Assembly: GCA_003614735.1 (NCBI GenBank)
Contig: KZ992483.1
Location: forward strand, 1 to 44,190
DNA from: Thamnocephalis sphaerospora
Lineage: Eukaryota; Zoopagomycota; Zoopagomycetes; Zoopagales; Sigmoideomycetaceae
Reading direction: 5' to 3'
DNA: 44,190 bases
Shown here: in pieces, positions 10,259-21,930 of the stretch
Position numbering within the stretch: the stretch's first letter is position 1
Layout of the letters: every line of letters begins with the position of its first letter
Made by a program: the position numbers and the translations under genes
Notes under the pieces: generated by a model
The model's input: the letters and a program-made list of their open reading frames with translations, nothing else
Told to the model about the DNA's origin: nothing
Databases searched by the model: none

Positions 10259-13200
10259 ATGCAGACGGGCGCCACCTTTGGCCAGGCCCTCAAGGTACGT
10301 TCCCGCTTTGCGTCTACCCGGGTTCCTATCTTGCTGGTCACGTTCGCCGCTGCACACCTGACAGGCTTTTGGTCTGGTGTTGTCGGCAGGCCTGCTAGCA
10401 GGCCTGCAACAGCGGCGGCACCAGTGTCTAGGCTAGCAGCAGAGGGGTTTAGCTCGACTTTATTGCCTGTGTCGTCTTTACGCTCTCCTCTGCTTTTCAT
10501 GTCTGGCGCCTGTTGTCTACTTGTTGATTCCTAGAGCTGGTGCTGACGGCTGTATGCCACGTTGCGCCCGCCTCTGGCTCAATTGGTGTTGTCTTGACCG
10601 AATGGGACGGTGGCACCATGCGCGGACATTTACAGGGCCAACTGATGGATGTCAATCAGTTGCTTTTGAGCGGCAATGTATTTCTTAACGAAATACGCGA
10701 CATGGTCAAGGAAAGGGCTCAAATCGAGCGCGACTATGCATATAAGCTGGAAACTATGGCGAAGAAATATCGTAGTCGCATGGCAAAGAAGGTCGACGGA
10801 TCGGTGCTAGGCGTCGGGCAAGGCGAACTTGATAGCAGTGGGGCAAATCATGAGGATCAAGGCGTCGGCAAGTAGGTGGTAGATGCGAGCAGACACCACC
10901 TATATCGCGCTGACGACAGAAAAGCACCATGTATTGCGCGTTGAGCTGCATGATTAGCGGGGCAGAGGTGGCTGCACACAGCCGCACTCAGTTTTCCGAT
11001 GTGCTGCTTAACGATGTGGCCGAGTCTGTCAAGTCGTTGGCACTACGCAAAGACGACGCAAGAACGCGAGTGAGCAAAGCGCCCACAGATGCTGCAGCGT
11101 GCGTGATGGTGTGCTGATTTTAGAGGCCATTATGACGACTATAATGTGGTAGCATGTGCAATTTGCGCAAAAACTGGAGCTAGAGCGTGATCGTATTTAT
11201 GGCGAGTGCGACAAGGTAAGCAGCCATCGGAGGAAGGCGTGACGTCGCGCCAACTCTGCCGGTGGTGCTGATGACATTGCAGGCTAGATCGCGCTATCTA
11301 GAGCGCGCAGCAGAGGTTGAAGTAACCAAACAGAAGCTTGCACGTGCCACCGATGACAAAACGCGTGAACGGGTAGGTGTTGAAGGGCCGCAACCATGCC
11401 TAACCATGCAAACTCACTGGATACATGTCTTTGACAGTTGGAGCGTCAGTACCAGCATGACCTAGTCGACGTTAACAATCTCCGGGTGCGTTGATCAGTG
11501 AGGCGCTTGGGAGTAGAGCGAAAGGAGATTGATGCGGCGCATCTGTTTTAGAATATGTATATTGTCAGTGTTCGCGTGGCAAACGACCACAAGGCCAAGT
11601 ACTACGAAGAGGACCTTCCCGCTTTGCTTGATGTACGTGATAGTAGTGCAGCTCAGCGATTTGCTCGTCGGGGCACCACCATGCCACAACTGGTATTCTG
11701 CTCATGTCTAGTATGTGAACGCATTTTTAGGCAATGCAGGAGTTGTACGAAAGTCGGACAAATGGTCTGCGCGATCTTTGGCGCATGTGTCTTACGCTAG
11801 AGGACGCTGCGCTGAGGGCAACCAATGACCGAGTGACTGTGGCGTTTGAGGCTGTGGATGCGATAAACGCGGAGGAGGATGCAGCTCAGTTTATCAAGCA
11901 ACATGGCAATGACCCGGTTTCGACACCAGTCGATTTTGCGTTTGAAGTGCCTGACGCAGAAGATCAGGTGGGTCGACTGGCAAAGAGTGGTTTAACACCA
12001 TCGATGGCAGTGCTAACGTAACCGTGCTGCCGATCAATATGCAGGGTGACTTTGTTGTCGATGATGCAACACGCATATTCTTTATCAACAGCTGTATAAA
12101 AACACAGCGCAAACTGGACGCATTCAACGCCGACATTGAGGCCAAAGAGCAGGATGTGGCGGTGCTGCAGGGTCAAATGGAAGAGCTACGCAGAGATTCG
12201 GCTGATCAGCCTGAACTGGCGGACGAAGTGCATGAGGTGCGCAACTTTGCTGGCAATCTGGCATGCCATGGTTCTACGTACGTGCCACTTGATGGACTAA
12301 CACATGCGCAACTTTTACTCGCAGACAATGCTTGATTCCCAACGTCTACTGACACTGTTGAGAACATCGCGTGCCATTGCCGCATGCGAAAAGGCCACCA
12401 TTATGGGCGTGATTGGCGGTGAGACTACGCAAAGCAGCTTGCAACGGCGTCTTTGACTGACCGGTACCCTGATCGATCGTATGCCAGAGCTGCCCGACAA
12501 CTTGACGCCGCACGACTTTAAACCGGCCTCATTCACCATTCCTACTACGTGCGACTACTGCAGCGCAACCATCTGGGGCATCTCCAAGCAAGGATACTCT
12601 TGCAAAGGTGCGTCGAGCGGCAGCGTCGTCACACTGCAGCCCATGTATTTACCCAAGACGTGCAGAGTGCGGCCTTAATTGCCATGCGAAATGCGAGATG
12701 AAGGTGATGCCAGACTGCAGCAAGCGGCCTGGCGGCCATCTGGAGCGGGCAACTACAGCACCAGCCGCTCTCCAGCGTAGCGGTAAGTGTGCCTGCATTG
12801 TGACTGTGACGACGGCTCTAATCACTGTCATGCACGCTTGCTAGCATCAAACGCAGCATCTCATGATACGAACTCGGAGGATCTTGGTGGCGCTAGCACT
12901 GATAGCATCATATACCCAGCACTGGCCACCGTGCTATACGACTACGATGCCAATACGGAACAAGAGCTGAGCGTCAATGCCGGTGGGACTGTCACCGTGC
13001 TGGAACCAGATTGTAAGTGTTGCGTGTGGTAGTGGGTCCACCAACTATGCCGACAGGGTGACCGACTCTTTTAATTCTCCTGCAGATGGCTCTGGCTGGG
13101 CAAGGGTAGGCTTGTGTCTGCTGATGGGAACGCTGCACCGCAGCCACCTCCGCGTTGTTCTGACGAGTGGGCATCCAGGTTGAACTGAACGGACTGGAGG

Positions 13201-13608
13201 GACTAATTCCAGCTGCCTACATCCAAATCGATCCAAACGCGGTGGAGCAGCGTGAATACGGTGCGTTAGAACTGATGCCAGCTGAGATGCATATCATCAG
13301 CTCACTTGATGTTAATCATCCCACTCTAGTACAAGCGTTGTACGACTACCAGGCACGAACGGATCTGGAGTTATCCATGTACGCGGGCGCGGTCATCGAG
13401 ATTATCAACAAGAACTGTGCCGATGGCTGGTGGGAAGGTGTGTACCAGCTGAATGTTGCCGGCGCAACTGTGCACGCTGACAGGTTCTATGCTGCAAGGC
13501 GCACTCGATGGGCAAATTGGTCAGTTCCCCGTCAACTATGTGACCGAGTACATGGACCCAGGCGACGGTGGCCAGCACGAGAACAACGATGCTGGAACGC
13601 AGCAGTAG
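10259..13608 (+). CDS. BZZ1: Bzz1-type F-BAR / C1 / double-SH3 protein
   Basis: A membrane-curving adaptor that binds Las17/WASP through SH3 domains and promotes actin polymerisation at endocytic sites. Sixteen exons (10259-10294, 10636-10871, 10958-11069, 11153-11215, 11283-11372, 11438-11485, 11552-11632, 11731-11967, 12045-12236, 12325-12418, 12488-12607, 12666-12782, 12845-13012, 13086-13105, 13179-13437, 13499-13608) give 660 residues. The F-BAR region reads GATFGQALK-GQLMDVNQLL, VKERAQIERDYAYKLETMAK and VANDHKAKYYEEDLPALLDA. A complete C1 zinc finger (about residues 405-455) runs from HDFKPASFTIPTTCDYC to CGLNCHAKCEMKVMPDC with all zinc ligands. SH3-1 contains ATVLYDYDA and SH3-2 contains VQALYDYQA, DGWWEG and GQFPVNYVTEY. 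Two introns use GTGCGT donors (11486 and 12608). An apparent in-frame TGA near 12454 lies inside the 12419-12487 intron. Intron 1 is unusually long (341 nt), so an additional 5' exon is possible. Confidence 0.93.
10386..10407. repeat. 22-bp perfect palindrome in BZZ1 intron 1
   Basis: Two copies of GCAGGCCTGC flank a central TA. The whole 22 bp equals its own reverse complement, and each 10-mer is also self-complementary. Confidence 0.9.
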
Positions 13609-13883
13609 CGTGCGTGTCGTCGAAGCCACCTGCTCATGCTTATAATACCAGTGGCTACACACACGTGTCTTTAAAATAGCAAAGCATGTCGCGGCTTCTT
13701 CATTGCCAACCACATATACGGAGCGAATACCTGCATGCGGGTATGTACGCGTAACACCGTGGACAGCACCGACAGAGAGACATGCAGTGCATGGTGCATG
13801 GGTACGTAAGCTGGTACGGGGAAGTAAGGGAAGGGGCGCGGCGCAAAAGACAAGCGGCACGATGCAGGCATGTGAGCCGTTGT

Positions 13884-14768
13884 CTACTTGCGATACCACA
13901 TCTTGGTCACCCGGCTGCGGCTGATCTTCCTCTGCAGCTGCAGCACGCCGTACATGAGCGCCTCGGTGGTAGGCGGGCAGCCCGGCACGTACACGTCGAC
14001 GGGTACAATGCGATCGCAGCCGCGCACCACAGCGTATGAGTAGTGGTAGTAGCCGCCGCCGTTAGCGCACGAACCCATCGAAATGACCCAGCGCGGTTCC
14101 GGCATCTAAACACGCACAAAGCATCGTCGTCAGCAAATTACTGCGCACAAGTACGCGCACACCAGTTTACCACCATCGCCCTTATTGCTATTATGTGGTC
14201 CTCTGTATCGTTGGGAACTCACCTGATCATACACTTTGCGCAGCGACGGCGCCATCTTGTTGGTAAGCGTGCCGGCGACGATCATGCAGTCCGACTGACG
14301 GGGCGTAGCACGAAACACAATGCCAATACGATCCTGGTCATAGCGCGACGCAGCCATGTGCATCATCTCCACGGCGCAGCAGGCCAGACCAAAGGTCACC
14401 GGCCAGAAAGAGCCGTTGCGGGCCCAGTTAAGGATGTGGTCGACGCTGGTGAGCGCATATTCTGTAAAAGCAATAAAGACACACATTAGTTTTGGCTGCG
14501 CGCCGTGCGTGCACCCTAGCCTTGCAGATAGCAGGTGCTGCTATGCGCTCGACGCACCGGCAGTGTTGTTACTGTGGGTTGGATCGAGGAAGGTGTTGGA
14601 GGAGCGCGGCTCCAGCGCAGTCGACTGAGCACCTGACGACAGCTGACGACGCTGCTGCGTGGATGCGGCCACGGTACGCGTGGCGCCATAGAGGCCACGT
14701 GCAACCACTGGGCGCAGCGCTGATGAGACGAATCGCGGATGTTGTGTTAGCGCATCGGCCGCCAACAT
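13884..14768 (-). CDS. Complex I 20-kDa subunit NDUFS7/PSST, mitochondrial
   Basis: This subunit carries the terminal Fe-S cluster N2 that passes electrons to ubiquinone in NADH dehydrogenase. On the minus strand the exons are 14768-14558, 14461-14223 and 14105-13884, giving 223 residues. A Ser/Arg/Ala-rich N-terminus ([20 protein letters not shown]) fits a mitochondrial presequence. The mature part reads [60 protein letters not shown] and [18 protein letters not shown], and ends KMWYRK. The cluster N2 cysteines are visible in ACCAVE, GSCANG and PGCPP. Intron 1 has a GTGCGT donor. An upstream ATG near 14866 (MSLPTQRISLG) with a GTAAGG donor does not join in frame, so the start at 14768 was chosen; an untranslated 5' exon there remains possible. 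Confidence 0.94.
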
Positions 14769-15296
14769 AGCGCATCGCAACTGTTGAAGGTTGAGGTGCC
14801 CCGGAACAAGCGCGAATCAGAGTAGGCGCCTTACCCAGCGAGATCCGTTGCGTCGGGAGGCTCATGATTGCAATGGCGAGTCGGGAGAGCGACGCCGGAA
14901 GGAAAGCGCGTAGTAGGGAGCGGAGCGGTGCGGCTCGGGTGAAGGGTGTGGGCGTGTTTGTTAGGGGACTGGGCAAACAATCGCAGTATGTACAAAAGTG
15001 TATGCTTCTCAAACCGCAGTTTCTCAGTTCGCCCACGCCTGCAGTTTCCAGGGTATGCCGTCACAGTGTGATCCAGACGTGACGTCAAACACGTAGCACC
15101 GGTCGTTGGACGAGATGCAGCGTCATATTTGCTTCAGACTCGAGGATCGCGTGCATAAAGCGAGCGCAGCATCTGGATCAGGGCCCGTCGTCTACAGACT
15201 CTATCGCTTTCACCATAGTTACCCTACGGCTATCGCGCAGCAGCGCAACACAGCTCATCCTGCTACGTGACTCTCTGCCAGTTCAACACACCTGAC
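14769..15296. promoter_or_regulatory. Divergent promoter region shared by NDUFS7 and the LEA-like gene
   Basis: About 530 nt separate two divergent starts of predicted mitochondrial proteins. It contains a full TGACGTCA site at 15080-15087. No separate gene is recognised. Confidence 0.55.
15080..15087. promoter_or_regulatory. CRE-type bZIP site TGACGTCA
   Basis: An exact 8-bp CRE palindrome, the core site bound by fungal Atf1/Sko1/CREB-type bZIP factors, lies 210 nt upstream of the LEA-like start and 312 nt upstream of NDUFS7. That it is functional is inference. Confidence 0.5.
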
Positions 15297-16992
15297 ATGT
15301 TCGCTTCACTGTTGCTGCGCCAAGGGGCGCGCCAGCCGCTAAGCAGAGCTGCCATTGCAGCGTCGTATGCGATAGCACGGCATCGGTTTGCGCCTGCAAT
15401 GGCGGCAACTGTGCTGCATGCCCGTCACAAGCAGACAGTCACGCCTACAGATGATATGCATGGAATATTGTCACGACACTGCGATACGGCGTACCGTCAA
15501 GCTGCCGAGTTTGCAGAAAAGTCACGCTCTCTCCGGCATGCTATAGAGCAGAGCGCGGCGGGACAGGACAGGCGGTCGCGCGAGCTGATTGACAGCTTTC
15601 TGCGCTCGTCGCTCGAGCTTCAGGAGCAGGTGCAGCAGCACGCTCGGCACGTCGAGGAAGAGGCCACGATGCTGGAAGCCCGTATCAGCGATGACATCGT
15701 TCAGGTAAACTTTACTTTGTAAACTTGGATAAGTTTGTCGTTTCTGACGGTCCACATTTTAGGAGTTGGACGATGTCCAGTTGGCGGAACGCCGTCTGAA
15801 TGAAGCCATTGCTAGCGCATTCAAGAAGCTAGATGCAAGTGTTAATGAATTGCAAGCCCACATTGGAAGAGTCAACACCAAGTCTACGTTGGCTGATGAC
15901 GTGGAGCTTGGCCAGCAGAATTGGCACCTCGGCAGCCAGTCTGGCATGGCTGGCACAGGCAAGTCGTCACAGCCTAGCTTTACTGGGGCCATGGGAAGGT
16001 AAGTTTATGCATGTTGGTGTAAATTGTGGCAGACAGTGACGCTGATGACTCTACTACGTAGCATGCATACCGAGCATCCAATGCTAGATGCCATGCAGCA
16101 CATTGGTGGTCGCATCAAGTTAAAGTCCGAGGCGGCTGGCAAGACAGCACAGGGTGCTCAGAAAGCCATGGGAGATTTGGCCGACAAGGGACGTGCTGCA
16201 AAGGACACCGTCATGGACACGCTGGAAGATGCAATCGGCAAGACCCCACGTCAGGCGGCGGGCAAGACAGCACAGGGTGCTCAGAGGGCCATGGGAGATT
16301 TGGCCGACAAGGGGCGTGCTGCAAAGGACACCGTTGTGGACACGCTGGAAGATGCAATTGGCAAGACCCCACGTCAGGCGGCGGGCAAGACAGCACAGGG
16401 TGCTCAGAGGGCCATGGAAGATTTGGCCGACAAGGGGCGTGCTGCAAAGGACACCGTTGTGGATGCGCTAGAGGATGTAGCAGGCAAGATCCAACATCAG
16501 GCATCTAATGTAAAGACAGCCGTTGAGGAAAATGCAGCAGAAGCAGGAAATGCTGTCACTGATACCTACGACATGCTAAAGGACGGCATGGATATGACTG
16601 GTATTGCCGATGCCAAGGCGAAACTTGCTGATGCTGGAGCCAAGGTTGCTTCACGCGTCAAGCAGGGTGTGCAGGGCACTGAAATGCCGCTGCGCGGTCT
16701 CCAGGGCGTGGCGGCATACGAGATGCTGGAGCAGATGGAACAGGCTGAAGACCACCCAGCCGAGTTGGAGAATCTGCGCTCAGCAGAGCAGAGTATGTAC
16801 GGCGATGACCACGACATGCGCGGTGCGGCAGCTACTTGGCCGCACAGTCCACCCAAGACCACTGGCAAGCGTGCTAGTACGGACTTTGACGGCGAGGCGA
16901 TGAGTGCGCTGCTCGACGAAGTGGAGGACTATGGCGCAACCATCAACGCCAACGAGCAAGAGATGGCGCGCCAGGGGGGAAAGCGCGTCTAG
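15297..16992 (+). CDS. LEA-like repeat protein with probable mitochondrial presequence
   Basis: Exons 15297-15704, 15763-15998 and 16062-16992 give 524 residues. The N-terminus (MFASLLLRQGARQPLSRAAI, rich in Arg, Ala and Ser without acids) fits mitochondrial import. A long hydrophilic coiled-coil-like region follows (HAIEQSAAGQDRRSRELIDS; EELDDVQLAERRLNEAI-like heptads). Exon 3 encodes three tandem 41-residue repeats with the core AGKTAQGAQ, MGDLADKGRAAKDTV and DTLEDAIGKTPRQ. These have the Ala/Lys/Asp/Gly/Thr make-up of group 3 LEA proteins, which are disordered until dried and then form amphipathic helices. A further degenerate helix (AGNAVTDTYDMLKDGMDM) and an acidic tail end the protein. 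I do not recognise a named orthologue. LEA-like stress protection in mitochondria is inferred from composition and the presequence only. Confidence 0.8.
16135..16503 (+). repeat. Three tandem 123-bp coding repeats
   Basis: The units start at 16135, 16258 and 16381 and each encodes 41 residues in the same frame. Units 1 and 2 differ at about 7 of 123 positions. Units 2 and 3 are nearly identical over the first 84 nt and then diverge. This points to recent in-frame duplication. Confidence 0.95.
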
Positions 16993-17181
16993 CTTGGACT
17001 TTTGCTCCATTGTTCGTATGCGCGACGCATTCTTGTATATAATCAAATAACAGGGCGTTGTTTCTGCAGTTTGTACTGTCCGCTCTTGCATGTAATGCCG
17101 GTGTTTGATGGCATATTGTTTGGATGATAGTGTGCATCGTGCATTTATAGTGGGCAGAGGACGCGGCGCGAATGTCAACGC

Positions 17182-19111
17182 TTACAAGATAGCCTCAACC
17201 ATGCCAATACCCTCCTTCTCTAGCGCTTCAATGATCGGGTTGTTGATATCCGTGGTCATCGGCGCAATCACTCCCTTCTTGTTGAGAACGCCTACAATGC
17301 AAGGACGGTATAAGTAGGGCGATGACAGCCGCCATTGGCGACAGCAGACTTACCGTCAAGCACAAGCTGGACAGCGATACCGCACGGAACACCGACAGTC
17401 TTGGCCATGCTGGTGTCGCCATTTGGGACGCCGTAGTCGAGAAGCGTCGAGGTGCGAATTTGCTACCGAAATCATGGCAGATTCAGCCGAGTGCCTGGTG
17501 AACGTGTAGCTGCGCGTTGATTCTACGTACCTTGGTGCCATCTGCAAGCTCCACCTCAAAGCGATGCTGCAGCATGACCATATCACGCTCGCCTTCCTCG
17601 TACATCATCTTCTCCTCAAGCGTGGCGCACAGCGTGTCCAAAAGGTTGCCGCGGCGGTGCACATTGGTGCTCGAGAATAGACCCAGCCTGGCAGCGGGGC
17701 CGAGTTAGCAATGATGTCACCGCAAGCGTCACCCACACTGGGTACGTACCACTTCATTCCCTCGAAGATGCGCTCAGAATCGGCGGCACCAATGGTAAAC
17801 TTGGCCAGCGCTGCGCGCTTCAGCTCGCTGAATGATGGTCAGGTGTGAGCGTTCTGCAACTCTGCGGAACCCAAAGTCACGTACCTTTCCTCGGTCGAGG
17901 AGGCGTCCAGCATCTTGCAGAGAACGGAGCTCTGCAGACAGGCGACCGTACATTAACTCAGCGACACGCCTTACGCGGTCTTGCTCAATCGCAATTTGTC
18001 ACCTACCCAGGCAATGTCTGCCGACTCTGGGGCCAGATAGTCGCGTGGCGTCTCGTCAAGGAAACCAATGTCGACTAGTGCCTTGACAAACTTGGGGAAA
18101 CCTTGGTAGCGAAGCGTACCTCGCAAGATCGTCTGGGCCTCAGGAATCCGATAGCGCTCCTTATATGGTGTCGAGTCGCGGTTCGGGTAACCTTCAAAGG
18201 CAAAGGCTGGATAGATGAAGATTGGCTTGGCCGAGTTCATCAGGTCCTTGCCCTGAATATCGACAATCTTGCCGTCTTGGTAGTAGCGAGCGTTGTTGCG
18301 CAGCGCAAGCAGCACACCACGGGACGACCAGCTAAACTTGTAGCCCAGCGGGTTGTTGGATGCTTCCGGAGCCGGAAGTCCGCCGCAGTATGAGAGGAAA
18401 GAAGTAATCTGCGATGTTGCGTCGTCAGTAGTGCAGGCAATGTGCGTCACAAATGTTTGCAATACCTTGCCACCCTCGGCATGCACCTCCTCAATGGTCT
18501 TGACGGCATACAGATGGTCGATACCCGGGTCAAGACCGATCTCGTTCATGACAGTAATGCCAGCCTCCTTGGCACTATTCGCCGCCTACGTGTGAGCAGT
18601 GGCCTACCAAAGACAGACACTTTGCAGACCGCTGTTCTTACGCTTCGTCGTATGCCAGCATGGCTTCCGACACATAGCTGGTGGTCACAACGTGGCGCTT
18701 GCTCTTGATGGCCGACTTGATGACGCGCGCATGCTGCGTGTACGGAATCAAGCTGATGACCAAATCATGCTCGGCAACCGCAGCATCAAGCGCACTCTCG
18801 TTGGAGACATCCAGCGACAACGGCGTCGCGCGGTCAAACTGGCCAGCAAGCGCAGAGGCCACCTCGAGGCGGCGACAAGCTAGTCGGCAAGCCAGGCGGG
18901 CGGTCAATATCATGCGCGCGGAGTAGCGAGGCACGCGACGCGCCACTCACCAACCGTGACCTTGTTCTCTGGACGGCGCAGTATATACTCGAGGCATGGG
19001 CGGGCCACAAAGCCAGAGCCAAGCAGCAGGATTTTCCTATGCGCCGTCACGGCCGTGTTAGCGCGTCGCAGGCGTGGTAGGCGCGTGACACGCTTACTTT
19101 TCCGCGGCCAT
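17182..19111 (-). CDS. LYS9: Saccharopine dehydrogenase (NADP+, L-glutamate-forming), saccharopine reductase
   Basis: It makes saccharopine from alpha-aminoadipate semialdehyde and glutamate, the penultimate step of fungal lysine synthesis. On the minus strand the exons are 19111-19098, 19036-18951, 18879-18644, 18585-18007, 17931-17885, 17827-17750, 17687-17531, 17462-17354 and 17291-17182, giving 471 residues. The Rossmann start reads MAAEKKILLLGSGFVARP. Next come LVISLIPYTQHARVIKSAI, TVMNEIGLDPGIDHLYAVKT, SYCGGLPAPEASNNPLGYKF, EGERDMVMLQHRFEVEL and GVIAPMTTDINNPIIEAL. All are landmarks of the LYS9 family. The first exon is 14 nt. Intron 3 only keeps frame if the donor is GC (GCGTAAG after GAA, starting at 18643); the overlapping GT two bases on would shift the frame. 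Confidence 0.95.
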
Positions 19112-19542
19112 GCTAATATTTGCTGGTGATGGTACGTGTAATGTTAACAGTGAGTGGGTGGGAAGCAGGGAAGAAGAGTCGACGCGAGCTGGCCTGTGGG
19201 GCGCCTTCATATATGCTACTGACACTGATGGCATCGATACTGATGGCTGATGGGCGATGGGCGATCGCGCCGAAAGACGTCACCGCTCTAGTCAACTGTG
19301 CGTTAGCTCAACATGTGCAGCTAGCGCGCTTTCCTTCTTTTTTTGCTGACTCACTTTTCCAGCCGAGATCCCTGGTTGTTCCCCTTCACGCTCGCACTTT
19401 TCGCCGCCCAGCGATTGCTGCTGCTGTTCCTCCGCCTAGTGTACTTGCGCTGTGTACGGTAGTATTTTGAACACACAGACTCTTGAGTTGGTGGCAGCAC
19501 TGGAGAAACGAGATATAGAGTCTACGCCAAACAGTCGCCGCC
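19112..19542. promoter_or_regulatory. Divergent promoter region between LYS9 and NMD3
   Basis: About 430 nt lie between two divergent start codons. The stretch 19220-19265 repeats short TGATGG/GATGGGC units, and GACGTCA (7 of 8 bases of a CRE) occurs near 19277. No gene is seen. Confidence 0.5.
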
Positions 19543-21808
19543 ATGGAGTACCATCCCGTGACGACCACGCAGGTCATGTAGGTGTTGTCGAGCGACGAGG
19601 CGGCAAGTCAGCGCGGTCTTGACGCATGCGTGCCTGTCCATAGCCTGTGCTGCTCCTGCGGCACAGCGATTCCGCCAAACCCGGCCAACATGTGCATCGA
19701 TTGCATTCGCAATGAGGTTGACATTACAGAAGGAATTCCAAAGCAGTGCACCATCCAGTTTTGCCGTGATTGCGAGCGGTATCTGCAGCCGCCGGCGCAC
19801 TGGGTGAACGCTCAGCTCGAGTCTCGCGAGCTGCTGGCACTCTGCTTGAAGAAGCTGCGCGGCCTGAACAAAGTGCGCCTGATCGATGCAAGCTTTATCT
19901 GGACCGAACCGCACTCCAAGCGCGTGCGCGTTAAGCTGACGATCCAAAAAGAGGTGTGTAATGTCGCAGGCGGTGGTATTGCCGGCGGTGTTCGTCTACA
20001 GCGTCGATGACTCATACTCGAGCGATATCCGACAGGTGTTTGCAGCGGCCATTCTGCAGCAGGTCTTTGAGGTGGAGTTTATCGTCAGCTATCAGCAGTG
20101 TGAGGACTGCACACGCGTTGCTGCGAAGAACACGTGGAAGGCGATGGTTCAGGTTCGCCAAAAGGTACGTTCAGCTTCTACCGAGGACTACCGCGGGCGC
20201 GCCCAATTGACATATTCGCGCGTGCACAATGGTACTTAGGTGCCGCACAAGCGTACCTTCTTCTATCTGGAGCAGCTTATTCTGAAGCATGGCGCGCATC
20301 GTGACACGGTCAACATCACGGAGGCCAAGGACGGTCTCAACTTTTTCTACGCTCAGCGTAGCCACGCCATCAAGATGTGCGAGTTTCTTGGCGCAGTTGT
20401 TCCGACCCGGTAGGTGCCATCGGAATTGGCGCCGCAGCCTGATGCCTAGTGCTGTGGATCTGACGCATTCTCCGTACAATAGGAGCAAGTCCAGCGAGCA
20501 GCTCATCTCCACGGACGTGCACACAAGCACTTCCAACTACAAGTTTTCGTACTCTGTGGAGATTGTGCCGGTCTGCAAGGACGACCTGATTTGCTTGCCG
20601 CTTAAGCTGGCGCGGTCGCTTGGCAACATTAGCCAGCTGGTACTGTGCACCCGCGTCGGTACCAGTCTGCAGATCATCGATCCAAACACGCTGCAGGGTA
20701 AGCAGATGCCTCAGGGCAAAAGTGCTGGCGACATGTGGGCTGACCAAAACGCTTTTTGCTATACAACGCCTAGCTTCGGAAATCTCTGCTCAAGTGTACT
20801 GGCGCTCGGTGTTCAACTCGCTTGCGGCATCTGGCGATCTGTGCGAATACTATGTGCATGATGTTGAGCTGCTCGGCCCCACACGTGGCAAGGTACGTGG
20901 TGCGGCGGACGCGGCGGCGGTGTTGACTGGCGGCACATGTGCTTACCCCAAATCATCCAGTATGCACTGGCCGACGTTCAAGTCGCGCGCACCAGCGACT
21001 TTGGCCGCAACGACACCGTGTTCTTTGCGAGATCTCATCTGGGCAACATTTTGAATCCAGGCGATCACGTCCTTGGGTGAGTCGCCGGCCATGATCGAAT
21101 TGAAACCACCTGGTGCGCTAACGCATTGTGCACCTGCAAAGCTACGATCTTATGCGCTCCAACTTCAACAACTCTGACTTTGACCAGATGAATCGCAACG
21201 CGATGCCGGATGTGGTAAGTGCTGGTGTGTACTATCAGCTGCTGCGCGGACTAAACGGCAATGTTTGCGGTAGATCCTCGTCAAGAAGACCTACCCGTAC
21301 CGTCGCAAAAAGGTCAAGTCGCGTAGCTGGAAGCTTCGGTCGCTTGCCAAGGAGGAGGGCGAAATGCTTCCGCGCAAGCAGGAGCAGGAGAAGATTGAGT
21401 ATGTGATTTGCGATTGGCGTATGCTTGGCGAGTCACTTGCTCACATTTGTCGCCCGAAACAGGCAGGATTACGAGCTGTTCTTGCGCGATCTTGAGGAGG
21501 ATCCGGAGATGCGTGCCACGGTCAACCTTTACAAAGGTACGACGGTATCAATGCACAACTGCGTGGTGTATGCATCATATGCTCATTATGTTTCTACAGC
21601 CCACGCGAAGCGAACAAAGGACATTCTTGCTGGCGGCGCTGGCGCGAGTGCCATGGAGGCCTCCGATGGAGAAGAGCCGGAGGAGGACTTCCCAGAGATT
21701 GCGCTCGAGGAGCTGCTGGAAGACCTTTCTCTATCCGATGGCGAGGGACTGGGCAGTGCACAGAACAAGGACGAGGACGAGGAGGACGAGGATATGGATA
21801 TGGAATAA
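19543..21808 (+). CDS. NMD3: 60S ribosomal export adaptor Nmd3
   Basis: It binds late pre-60S particles and carries a leucine-rich export signal for Crm1. Eleven exons (19543-19577, 19644-19953, 20036-20164, 20240-20409, 20483-20697, 20774-20892, 20961-21076, 21142-21214, 21274-21398, 21463-21536, 21600-21808) give 524 residues, the normal family length. Paired zinc-binding cysteines appear in LCCSCG, NMCIDC, FCRDCERYLQPP and QCEDC. Other landmarks are RLIDASFIWTEPHSKRVRVK, VPHKRTFFYLEQLILKHGAH, ITEAKDGLNFFYAQRSHAIK, STDVHTSTSNYKFSYSVEIV and RTSDFGRNDTVFFARSHLGN. A basic patch (PYRRKKVKSRSWKLR) and an acidic end with leucines (IALEELLEDLSL, then DEDEEDEDMDME) fit the NLS and NES region. All introns are GT-AG. 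Confidence 0.97.
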
Positions 21809-21930
21809 AGTGTCCCAGACAAGGGTTTTTCGCAGTACATGCGTCAGTGGGCCCATAGACAAATAGAGTGTGCGCGTAATTTTCGCGTTGGTGTCGCGCC
21901 GTGCTGCTGCCTGTTTCCTTTCAGTCCACC

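Noticed and set aside
12454-12456. In-frame TGA between the F-BAR and C1 parts of BZZ1, looking like a broken gene
   Set aside because: It lies inside a GTGAGA...GCCAG intron (12419-12487). Removing this intron joins the two parts in phase.
14831-15036. Upstream ATG (MSLPTQRISLG) as the first coding exon of NDUFS7
   Set aside because: Its GTAAGG donor and the only near acceptor (CTTCAACAG) put the next exon in the wrong frame. The start at 14768 gives a good presequence.
16135-16503. Regular 123-bp repeats as a CRISPR-like or satellite array
   Set aside because: The repeats are coding, keep the reading frame and vary at synonymous or conservative positions. No spacers are present.
16211-16504. 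Open frame on the minus strand through the repeat region
   Set aside because: It mirrors the repeat of the plus-strand gene and is Pro/Cys-rich without any independent support.
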